Shown here in pieces: positions 35,838 to 47,800 of a stretch of 64,000 nucleotides of DNA (the stretch's first letter is position 1; every line of letters begins with the position of its first letter). Source of the DNA: Tragulus kanchil (Eukaryota > Chordata > Mammalia > Artiodactyla > Tragulidae); NCBI GenBank assembly GCA_022376925.1, contig JAIOJX010000005.1:10506501-10570500 (forward strand), read 5' to 3'. The position numbers and the translations under genes were made by a program. The notes under the pieces are model-generated. The model was not told the DNA's origin, made no database searches, and worked only from the letters and a program-made list of their open reading frames with translations.

Positions 35838-38800
35838 CTATGAACAAGCACACCGGACTCTTGAAACATGTGACCTCAATTTCAGTATCTCTCATGCACT
35901 GTGGCATAAAACACGTGTCCACGTGTTCTCACTGCTTTTTGGAACATCCTCGCACTGGAGGCTGCTGCCAGGATCTCTGGGTCACGTGAGCGCGCCCCAA
36001 GTCACCGTAAGGAGCGGTAGTGTCACACTGCCCAGGTTCGAACCCTGCGCTGCCCACGACCTGTGTACTCCTGGGCTGGTTACCTAAGTTCCACGGGTTC
36101 AGATCCCCAGCTCTAAAATGGAGCAAAGGACAGCCCATTTCACAGGGCTTTACATGGCTGAATGAGATAAAAATACTTAGCAGGGGCCCTGGCAGCATGA
36201 GCCAGTGATTACAACAACATAGACTCCTCTTTGATCCAACACACATTCACTCTGCGCTGACTTCCCGCACCACTGCTCAACTGTTAACAGACTGATTAAA
36301 ATAAATCTGGGGTCCAGGGAAATGCAGGCACGCCTAAGTCTCTCTATTTTGACCTCTGCTTGCTTGGTTAAGGGTATTCTGAGATACAAAGAGAGATAAA
36401 AACAGATTTGTCTAGACCGTTTTCACCGTGCTCTAAGTTTACCCTTCAGCGCGTTAACAAACTGAACTGGGATCCCATCAGACATAGTAACAGAAATGAA
36501 GCAGCTTAAAAAAATCGCTGAGAACACTCCTTTTCCACTAACAAGGATTGCCCGCCCTAAAGTGACAGATCTCACCTCTTCCTTTCCTGACAACTTCCCA
36601 GCGGTCATACTGGCCCCAGGTGCCCACTCCTGGAGACAGACCCGCTGCTCAGACCCGCAACCCCCAAGCAAAGGGTTACGGACAATAATCCACAGACCAA
36701 GGGCAAACTTTTTCAAGGGAGAAGTCACGTCTTGTAATGCAGAAATACGCTATATTGTCTCTGAAATAATGTATTGCCATAGAAAAATATGGTGTGGTAA
36801 ACGGACTTCCTTCCTAGATTCAAAATTCAAAGAAAAAAAAGAAAAAAAACACAAAAACTCAAATAAGACAAGGCACATACTTACATTCTCCAGAAACTTC
36901 GTTATCTTCTCCGCACTGTTCAGCGCCATGACTTTTATTTTAAAGGTTAGCAGAATTTCCACAGCCACGAAAACCAGGATCTTGCAGGATCCACTTACAA
37001 CTTTATCCCAAACCCTACAAAAGAAAGATGCGATCAGACCACAAGCGTGACGCTCAGGCTTACCCAAACCTCTCAGGTTTTCACAATGAAATCAAACTAC
37101 ATTTTCTTTTGAGTGCTGTCGTCCCCCGGTATCCCCCGGGGAGTGGTCCGAGGGCTCACTCGCTGTGGATGCCAAGATCCGTGGAGGCCCAAGTTCCTTA
37201 CGTAAAGTGGGGCGGTACAGTGAGCCCCCCGCATCCACAGACCCCGCACCCAAGGGTTCGCCCGGTCACAAGTGTAAACACAGTCCAGGATCGGGGACCG
37301 GCTGATTCCACAGAGGCACAACTGCGGACCAGGGGACTGACTACACGAGCGTGAGAGAAGAGCTGTGAGGCGATCACCCCCCAGGAAGGCAACACAGACC
37401 AGCGCCTGAAATCTATTTCAGACACAGTCAGCAGTGGAAGGAGAAAAGGGATGATCACCAGAAATTTCTGCTCTGCTAGAATTCCCTAAAGTCTCAAAAC
37501 TGACAATTCAGGGGCAGAAAAGACCAAAACCAAAGCTGAGACTTTAACAGCATCCTGTCACGCTAATAGAATCATTCCACGCTAAGGAAAGGAACAGAAG
37601 GAGCAAATGAAATACAAAATGCAATTTCATTTTCCAGTGAATTCCTTAATTCAGGAGCTGGTTATTTCATACACTTACGATGATTATTCTGATCATGCCC
37701 ACCGCTCTTAGAGTTGGGACCTCTCTACATGCTCACTAGGCGCTGGCTCGTCACGTCCCCTGCGTACTGCCCTTCTCCTCGAGTGCTATGCCCTGGAGCG
37801 GGGTGGGACACGGCTCTGAAATACCCATTACACGTCAGAAACGGTTGGAAGGGCTGGGTTTGAGCCTCGAGTCTCTGACTGCCTTCAACTACTTTCATGA
37901 CATGATAAGAGGTCTGGGAAATAAACATTTTCGTCTAGCATCTGCTCCATCTCTAGAGAAGCCCACACCACTGTCCTCTCCCGCAGACCACTTCAGACGT
38001 GAATACGGACCAGCATCTCACACGTGGAGCGCCTCCAGTGTGTCTAACTGTACATTCGAATGCTTTTGAATATTTAATACGATTTCTAATGTTTCTAATT
38101 GTATCAATAATTAGCAGAACCACAAGTTGTTCCATTAGCTGCTGGAGAAGTTAGCATCCAATCAATGCAGGGTTCTAAACCAATTTTTATTCTGAGATGA
38201 GCACGTGAAAACACACAACAGCAACAACAAAAGGGAGTTTTCTGGCGCTGAGCCCTCGGTTGTCGCTGAAGCGGACACTCGCCTCTGTAAGCTGGACTCG
38301 GGCAGGCACCCGGCGAAGCACCTCCGGAACCAGAGCTCGTAGGGAAGTGTGGACACCGCACAGCACGTCTTCAGGTGGCTCAGCAGTCGGCTGTCTTCCA
38401 GGCTCAGGTACTGCTCAAAAGCCTTTGGCTAGCGATTCAAAGGGGAAGAGATTACTCACTTCTGGAGACAGAACGTTTCCCGATCTGACAGCCTGTGATG
38501 GAAACGTGCCCGTGCTGGACGTAAGACGTGCTGGACACCACAGCTTCAGACTCGATCAAGTCCCCGGTGATGCCGTGGCTTCCCTGGTCAGCACTAACCA
38601 GAGCCACCAACCTCTGGGGACCAAAGCGTCTCCCAGGGCAGTCCCAGGCTGCATGGAGTCACCACAGTTAGTCCTAACGGCGTCACCAGATTCACCAACC
38701 AAAGACAAAAGTCCAGAGCAAAATTCCGTTGGTCTGGGAAGCCAAGAAAGGCCCATGTGCTTGGCTGCTCCAGGACAGGAGGTCAGAGGTTCAGGGACAG

Positions 38801-41800
38801 AAGGCTAGGACCAGAGAAACAGGGCGGGCCTACAGTGCGGAGAGGGATCCAGGGAGAGTGGAGGTGAGCGGGGCCCAGCCGTCACCGATCACACCCTCAC
38901 CGACCCCCGGGAAGCACACTGCGCACTTGGCGGGGAGGTCAGACGTGTCACAGGGGTGTCTGGAGGAGGCGCTCTGTCCCCAACAAGATGTGCAGGAGAG
39001 CTCCAGAGAGATCCAAGAAGGACAAAGCCCCGGGGTCCCGTCTGGCAGCCTCTCCTACATCAGGGGCCAAGAGCAGCCGACACTGGGAGACTGGTCGCTA
39101 ACAAAGCCGGCTCCGGGATGGGGCTGCCATATTTCCAGGGCCCTCTGGCACGGCAGAGACCCTGAAGGTCAAACCCTCTAGCCTCCCCTTCTCCATCCAG
39201 AAGGATACGGCCAGATCGATATACCGCTCAAGCGAACGCAAATATTTTGCTGTTGTGCTTTTTAACTAAATGTTGGATTGGCCAAAATGTTTGTCTGGCT
39301 TTATGGAAAAACTCAAAACTTTTTGGTGAATACAGTATCTGTAGCTATGCACTTCTGCCAAAGAGGCAATTCATAACCCTTATGACGTCCACTGTGGCCA
39401 GATACTGGGCTCCATACAGAGAAGCGAGTGAAAGGTAAGACAAGCGTGCCTGTCTTCAAGGAGCCCCCAGCCCGGCTGAGAGAGACCTCAAATGGCCAAC
39501 TACCGCTCACGGCAACAAAGCTGCGATGGGGAATGCGCACAAGGCACCGGGCACATCCTGGCGGGAGTCCTCACTCAGGCCCGGTTTCTCCGGAGAGCTG
39601 ACGTCTAAGCTGGCCCACAAAGAAGGGACACAACTTGGTTGGGCAAAGAGGGCCCCATATGTTATTTGGTCCAGCTTAAAGGGTCAATAACTCTCCCTAA
39701 CCCCAGCGTGATCCCTGGGTCTGGACGATCCCCTGGAGAAGGGATAGGCTACCCACTCCAGTATGCCTGGGCTTCCCGGGAGGCTCAGGTGGTAAAGTAT
39801 CCGCCTGCAATGGGGGAGGACCTGGGTTTGACCCCTGGGTGGGAAGATCCCCTGGAGGAGGGCATGGCAACCCACTCCAGGATTCATGCCTGGAGAGTCC
39901 CACGGACAGAGCAGCCTGGCGGGCGACAGTCCATGGGGTCGCATAGTCAGACACCACTGAGGCGACCGAGCACATACGCGTGTCCCCCTACATAAACAGA
40001 GCTTCTAGAAACAAAAAAAATCCAAAAACTCTATACGAAAAAATGTAAATGACTCTAACCCATACAGATGCTCAAGCCGGCTGTAACGAAACGAGAGCAG
40101 CCTTAACGCTATCCTGAGGCATCGCTTCTCCCCTATCAGGCTGCCAGAACACACAGCAGATCGGTGAGGCTATAGGGAAATGGGTGTTCCCATGTGCTGG
40201 CCAAAAGGATGCAAAAGGGTATGGGGTCTACCGAAGGGAATCAGAAAAAAGCCTCACTAAGTAACATGTCTTTACCCTGTGACCTAGTCAATTCATTTCT
40301 TAGAGACTCACTCCCCCAAATATCCTGGTAAATATACGAAAAGACACAAAGCCCGTCACCTGTAACACTGTCTAACAGCAGCAAAAGACTGGAACAGCCC
40401 CAAGAGCCAACACCAGAGGAAGGACTGAACAAGCTACGATGGACTGCTACACAGCCAGGAACAGGAATAAGGAAGGTCTCCATATACAGCTCACGGCATA
40501 ATCCCCAGCATATATTAGGTTAAAAGCATACAGAGAAGCGAGTGAAAGGTAAGACAAGCGTGCCTGTCTTCAAGGAGCCCCCAGCCCGGCTGAGAGAGAC
40601 CTCAAATGGCCAACTACCGCTCACGGCAACAAAGCTGCGATGGGGAATGCGCACAAGGCACCGGGCACATCCTGGCGGGAGTCCTCACTCAGGCCCGGTT
40701 TCTCCGGAGAGCTGACGTCTAAGCTGGCCCACAAAGAAGGGACACGACTTGGTTGGGCAAAGAGGGCCCCATATGTTATTTGGTCCAGCTTAAAGGGTCA
40801 ATAACTCTCCCTAACCCCAGCGTGATCCCTGGGTCTGGACGATCCCCTGGAGAAGGGATAGGCTACCCACTCCAGTATGCCTGGGCTTCCCGGGAGGCTC
40901 AGGTGGTAAAGTATCCGCCTGCAATGGGGGAGGACCTGGGTTTGACCCCTGGGTGGGAAGATCCCCTGGAGGAGGGCATGGCAACCCACTCCAGGATTCA
41001 TGCCTGGAGAGTCCCACGGACAGAGCAGCCTGGCGGGCGACAGTCCATGGGGTCGCATAGTCAGACACCACTGAGGCGACCGAGCACATACGCGTGTCCC
41101 CCTACATAAACAGAGCTTCTAGAAACAAAAAAAATCCAAAAACTCTATACGAAAAAATGTAAATGACTCTAACCCATACAGATGCTCAAGCCGGCTGTAA
41201 CGAAACGAGAGCAGCCTTAACGCTATCCTGAGGCATCGCTTCTCCCCTATCAGGCTGCCAGAACACACAGCAGATCGGTGAGGCTATAGGGAAATGGGTG
41301 TTCCCATGTGCTGGCCAAAAGGATGCAAAAGGGTATGGGGTCTACCGAAGGGAATCAGAAAAAAGCCTCACTAAGTAACATGTCTTTACCCTGTGACCTA
41401 GTCAATTCATTTCTTAGAGATTCACTCCCCCAAATATCCTGGTAAATATACGAAAAGACACAAAGCCCGTCACCTGTAACACTGTCTAACAGCAGCAAAA
41501 GACTGGAACAGCCCCAAGAGCCAACACCAGAGGAAGGACTGAACAAGCTACGATGGACTGCTACACAGCCAGGAACAGGAATAAGGAAGGTCTCCATATA
41601 CAGCTCACGGCATAATCCCCAGCATATATTAGGTTAAAAAAAAAGGCAGGATAAAGAAGAATGTGTATCAGATGCTGCTGCTAAATCTAAGCGGGTGAGT
41701 ATAAATACATGTCCACGTGTACTTTGTTGTTTTAGTGGAAGATGACTCTTATACTACCTGAAATTTTTAGGACATAGCATATGGAAGAAATGGCAGAAGT

Positions 41801-44800
41801 TTTTTTTGTTTTTGTTTTTGTTTTCAATTTTGGCCTCTTTCATCCATCTTTATTCTTTGGCCTGTGTGGGCCTCCCATTGCAGCGGAATCTCCCGTTGCA
41901 GAGCACCAGCTCTGGACGCACGCGCTCCAGAGCACTGGCTCTTACTGGACACATCAGTCCAGCCGCTCTGTGGCACGTGGGATCTTCCCAGGTCAGGGAT
42001 CGAACCGGCGCCCCTTGCACTGCAAGGCAGGCTCTTTACCTACTGGATCACCAAGAAAGCCCAGATGTAAATATTTTATTTATACTCTACTGTAAAACAT
42101 TTAGTTCATTTCCATAACCCTCAATTCTTACTTTAAGAAATAAACTGGGGCTTCCCTGATGGTCCAGTGGGTAAAGAGTCTGCCTTGCAGTGCAAGGGGC
42201 ACCGGTTTGATCCCTGGCCCGGGAAGACCCCACGTGCCACGGAGAGGCTGAACCAGTGTGTCTAATTATGAGCCAGTGCTCTGGAGCGCATGCACCCAGA
42301 GCTGGTGCTCTGCAACAAGAGAGGCCATTGCAATGGGAGGCCCACAGATGCCAAAGAATAAAGATGGATGAAAATAAATGAATAAAAAACCAATAAAAGA
42401 AGCCAAAATTAAAAAAAAAAAAGTGGGCTTTCCTGGTTGCTCAATGGTAAAGAATCTACCTGCTAATGTGAGGGACACCATTCAATCCCTTGTCTGGGAG
42501 CATTCCACACACCAAGGGGCAACTAAGCCCATGATCCACAACTCCTGAGCCCATGCACTGCAATTACTGAGGCCCGCAAGCCTCGAGCCAGTGCTCCACA
42601 GCAAGAGAAGCCACCTCACTGAGCAGCCCGTGCACCACAACGAAGAGTAGACTCTGCTCACCACAACCAGAGAAAGCCCGTGCGGCAACAAAGATCCAGT
42701 ACAGCCATAATTAAATAAATCCTTTTTAAAAAGAAAAGAAAGCATACCTCAACAAAGGGCAAAACCTGTCAGAAGAAATTTAACCAACCTGAGAGGAACT
42801 GATGCTAAACTTGGAAAGAGGCTGCTAATAGCGTACATTAAGAGAAAAACAGAGGGGCTTCCCAGGTGACACAGTCAGTAAAGAATCCACCTGCCAATGC
42901 AGGAGACGCGGGTTTGATCCCTGGGCCGGGAAGATCCCCTAGAGGAGGAAATGGAAACCCGCTGCAGTATTCTTGCCTGGAGAATCCCATGGACAGAGGC
43001 GCCTGGCGGGCTGCAGTCCCTGGGGCCAAAAAGAGTCAGACAAAGCTGAGCGCACACACACACACGAGAAACAATCCTCTTTAGATTAACTTTTAAAAAC
43101 TGTGTCAAGGAAAGAACTCACTTTAATGACTGAACACAATTAAGATGGAGACGGCTTACAGATATTCTGATCTGAAAAGAGATTAACAGAGGCCTCACAC
43201 CACTGAACCCAGCCTCCACTGCTCTTGGCAGTCAGGGGTCTCTTCAAGGAGAATTTCCAGAAACTTCCTGGAGAAGAAAGTTGTGACGTAATCCTACAAA
43301 TCAGGATACTACAACATAAAGGTGTCACCCCCAGAAATATTCTTCTCTTTTGTTATCAAAAAAGTCCATCGTGGGGCTTCCCTGGTAGCTCAGTGGTAAA
43401 GAGTTCGCCTGCCGATGCGGGAGACACGGGTTCGATCCCTGAGCCGGGAAGATCCCGCATGCCGCGGAGCAATGAAGCCCGTGAGCCACAACGATGGAGC
43501 CTGTGCTCTAGAGCCTCAGAGCCGCAACCACGGAGCCCATGTGCCGTAACTACTGAAGCCCGTGTGCCCTAGAGCCCGAGTTCCGCAGCAAGAGAAGCCA
43601 CTGCAACAAGAAGCCTGCTCACCTCCACTAGAGAGGAGCCCCGACTCCCTGCAACTAGAGAAGAGCCCGTGGCAGCAGTGAAAACCCAGAACAGCCAAAA
43701 ATAAACAAATAGACAAAAAATTAAAAGTCTATCATATGCATCACACACACATTTCCGTAGGATTATGAAACAACCTGTGCTTTGTGATAACAAACTTGGA
43801 GGAGCCACAGAAATTTGAAAAGATGACAGACAAGATTATAGACTAACAGAAAGGTGAATAGAAGAGATCAAGTGTACAACAACAAAAAAAAATGAAATGA
43901 GATCTAACAAGGTTTAACTAAAGAATTTTTAGTTACAACCTAACTTTAAAAGTTTAAGTTGGGACTTCCATGACGGCCCAGTGGCTAAGACTCGGCCGAG
44001 CTTCCAGCGCGGGGGCTCGAGGTTGATCCCTGCTCAGCGAACTAAGATCCCAGATGCCACAGCTGACACCCAGCACAGCCAAATGAATATTTTTTCTCAA
44101 AGATGGGAAAATGAAAGAAAATTTATGTACAGAAAACAATGCGCTACAATAATAGGAACAAATCCAAGGAGAAAAAGCATATAACCGCCTAAATAAGGGC
44201 AGAAAAAATAAATGGTACAAAAATATCTTCTAAAAAGCTCTGAAAGTCCCCACATCCTGCAACTGAAGATCCTGCACAGTCAAATAAATAAATTCTCAAA
44301 AAATATTAAAAGTTTAAGTCACTTGATGGCTACATGAAACAGCCACACAAAGAAAATGTAGCTTTTCTTACATTAATACATTCTTTTTTTTTTTTTTAAA
44401 GATTTATTTATTTATTTATTTTGGGCGGGGGTCGGGCTGAGCGGGGAGGGGAGCGGGCGGGCCACTTCCGTTGGTCTTTCATTTCTCTATTTTCATCCGT
44501 CTTTGTTCTTTGGCTCCTGTGGGCCTCCCATCGCGGTGGCGTCTGTCGTTGCAGAGCACCGGCTCCGGGCGCACGCGCTCCAGAGCTCCGGCTCGGTAAT
44601 TGGACACATGGGTCCAGCCGCTCCGCGGCACGTGGGATCTTCCCAGGCCGGGGATCGAACCAGCGCCCCTTGCACTGCGAGGCGGTTTCCTTACCCATTG
44701 GACCACCAGGGAAGCCCTAAAAACCTTTTTGAAAATGAGGAAATTAAGGTGTGGGGGACAAGAGGACACTGAGTATCTTGTTGATTCCAAAATTCACTTC

Positions 44801-47800
44801 TTCACATATTATCTACTGGAGATGTTATCAGTACGTCTTTTATTACACACATGGATCCAGACGGTTTTTAGACAGTGATCTAATTAACATCACCATGCAA
44901 AGCTGTCGGAGCAGGGAGGCGCGGAGGGGCAGAGGAGTGCTTGCTGGTGAGGCAGCATTACAGCTCACCATAAGGGAAGAGTTGCGTCTGCACCTGACCC
45001 CAATCTCAAAGGCGAAGTCCCTCACAAGGAAAGGGCTATATTTTCAAATGTTCAAATATTTTTAAAAGTTAGAAGCTGTCTAAAAAAAAAATTGTTTTAA
45101 ATCTTGGGGGTAGAAAGGGATTTCTAATGAAGATACAAAAAAAAAAGCAAAAGAAATACCGATAAAACCAATAGTATCAAACCTTTACATCTTTATATAA
45201 CAGGGAGAAATATTTTCAGAGAACATATTTAACTTATAAAAATATCCAGCTCATAGCAATAATTCTTATCCAAAAAAGGAAAGAGGCAAACAAGATAGAA
45301 AGGCAGACAAATATGACCAAGAAGCATACCCGAAGCTGCTTCACTTCACTCTGAAAATGAGGCATTGGCAAGTAAAATGGGCTACAGTTTCACCATCAGA
45401 TGCAAAATCTTGAGAGATGATACTATCAATCATTGGCAAATGGGGTGGAACACAGGCAATCCCATAAACTGTTGGGGAATCAAAACAGGTACAACGTCCA
45501 GGTGAGTGACCTGGTAGCTGACACATTTACACAGGTCTCTTGTGTCTGAGCATTTACCACACAGGGAGCCCACACAGGAGAAACACCCATGGACACCCGT
45601 CATGCACATAGCGGCACAGTCAGCATGAAGCCTACACTCAGGGCAAATTCTTAATACGAGGCACTATGCAAATGTTTTTAGGTGGCTCAAAGTGAGTGAT
45701 TCTCAATCCTAGCCTCATTTGAGAATCACTGAAAACATTAAAATCCTGGGGCCTCACCCCTGATATCGTGGTTCTGGTCCTCGTTAAGAGCTCCCAGGGG
45801 GCACTAACAGGAAGCCAGGGCTGAAAATGACCCACGTGTAGTCATACGGAAAAATGCCAAGACATTACATTTTAAAAAGAATTATAGGGCCACAGGAATA
45901 GTATAATACTTACATCTTAAAAAACTATATATGTAAAAATACATATAAGACATATACACACAGACGCGTGTGCATGGATATGCACACACACTCCCATCCA
46001 CATAAATGCATAAATGCACATAAAACAGTCTAGACAAGGGACTTCCCCGATGGTTCAGTGGCTAAGAATCCTCCTGCCAATGCAGGGGACATGGGTTCAA
46101 TCCCAAGCCCTTGAAGACAGCACATGCCACACAGCAACTAAGCCCATGTGCCTCAGCTGCCGAGCCAGCGCTCTAGAGCCCGTGAGCCACAGCTACTGAC
46201 GCCCACGCTCTGCAACAAGAGGAGCCCAAGCACCAGAGTGAGGAGCCCAAGCACCGCACCTAAAGAGTGGCCTCAGCGTGCTGCAGCCAGAGAAAGCCGT
46301 GCCCAGCAACGAAGACCCAGCACAGCCAAAGGCCCAGCACGGCCAAAAATAAATTTTTAAAAACAGTCTAGGGAAGTCCCTGGTGGTCCAGTGGCTAAGA
46401 CTCTGTGCTCCCAGGGGGCCCAGGTTCGATCCCTGGTCAGGGAACTAGAGCCCACATGCTACAGCTGAGACCCAATGCAGCCAAATAAATATAAATAAAA
46501 CAAAATAAAATAAAAAATAGTTTAGATAAGCTGATGACAATGCTTACGTCTTAGAAAGTGGGGGACGGGGAGGTGCTGGTGCATGTCTGGGACGACCTGG
46601 AACACAGGCAATCCATAAACTGTTGGGGAATCAAAACAGGTACCCAGGTGAGTGACCTGGTAGCTGACACATTTACACAGGTCTCTTGTGTCTGAGCATT
46701 TACCACACAGGGAGCCCACACAGGAGAAACACCCATGGACACCCGTCATGCACATAGCGGCACAGTCAGCATGAAGCCTACACTCAGGGCAAATTCTTAA
46801 TACGAGGCACTATGCAAATGTTTTTAGGTGGCTCAAAGTGAGTGATTCTCAATCCTAGCCTCATTTGAGAATCACTGAAAACATTAAAATCCTGGGGCCT
46901 CACCCCTGATATCGTGGTTCTGGTCCTCGTTAAGAGCTCCCAGGGGGCACTAACAGGAAGCCAGGGCTGAAAATGACCCACGTGTAGTCATACGGAAAAA
47001 TGCCAAGACATTACATTTTAAAAAGAATTATAGGGCCACAGGAATAGTATAATACTTACATCTTAAAAAACTATATATGTAAAAATACATATAAGACATA
47101 TACACACAGACGCGTGTGCATGGATATGCACACACACTCCCATCCACATAAATGCATAAATGCACATAAAACAGTCTAGACAAGGGACTTCCCCGATGGT
47201 TCAGTGGCTAAGAATCCTCCTGCCAATGCAGGGGACATGGGTTCAATCCCAAGCCCTTGAAGACAGCACATGCCACACAGCAACTAAGCCCATGTGCCTC
47301 AGCTGCCGAGCCAGCGCTCTAGAGCCCGTGAGCCACAGCTACTGACGCCCACGCTCTGCAACAAGAGGAGCCCAAGCACCAGAGTGAGGAGCCCAAGCAC
47401 CGCACCTAAAGAGTGGCCTCAGCGTGCTGCAGCCAGAGAAAGCCGTGCCCAGCAACGAAGACCCAGCACAGCCAAAGGCCCAGCACGGCCAAAAATAAAT
47501 TTTTAAAAACAGTCTAGGGAAGTCCCTGGTGGTCCAGTGGCTAAGACTCTGTGCTCCCAGGGGGCCCAGGTTCGATCCCTGGTCAGGGAACTAGAGCCCA
47601 CATGCTACAGCTGAGACCCAATGCAGCCAAATAAATATAAATAAAACAAAATAAAATAAAAAATAGTTTAGATAAGCTGATGACAATGCTTACGTCTTAG
47701 AAAGTGGGGGACGGGGAGGTGCTGGTGCATGTCTGGGACGACCTGGATTCATCCGGCTTATTTAATGCTTCAAGAATGCATTTGCCACTTGTGTTATTAA

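Larger units (their letters stand above)
33833..36096. repeat. Direct tandem duplication, 1134-bp offset (D10)
   Basis: 33833-34962 is repeated as 34967-36096, with four extra bases (agtc) between. No interior difference was noticed. The unit spans the TBC1D7 terminal exon, its 3' UTR and part of a MIR. Confidence 0.95.
39413..41639. repeat. Near-exact tandem duplication, 1114 bp (D11)
   Basis: 39413-40525 is repeated as 40527-41639. Interior differences: gacacaacttgg near 39628 against gacacgacttgg near 40742, and agagactcactc near 40303 against agagattcactc near 41417. Both are transitions. Confidence 0.95.
45446..47746. repeat. Direct tandem duplication, 1146-bp offset (D12)
   Basis: 45446-46600 is repeated as 46598-47746. 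Near the start the first copy has ggtacaacgtccaggtg where the second has ggtacccaggtg, and cccataaac where the second has ccataaac. The interior is identical by eye. Confidence 0.95.
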
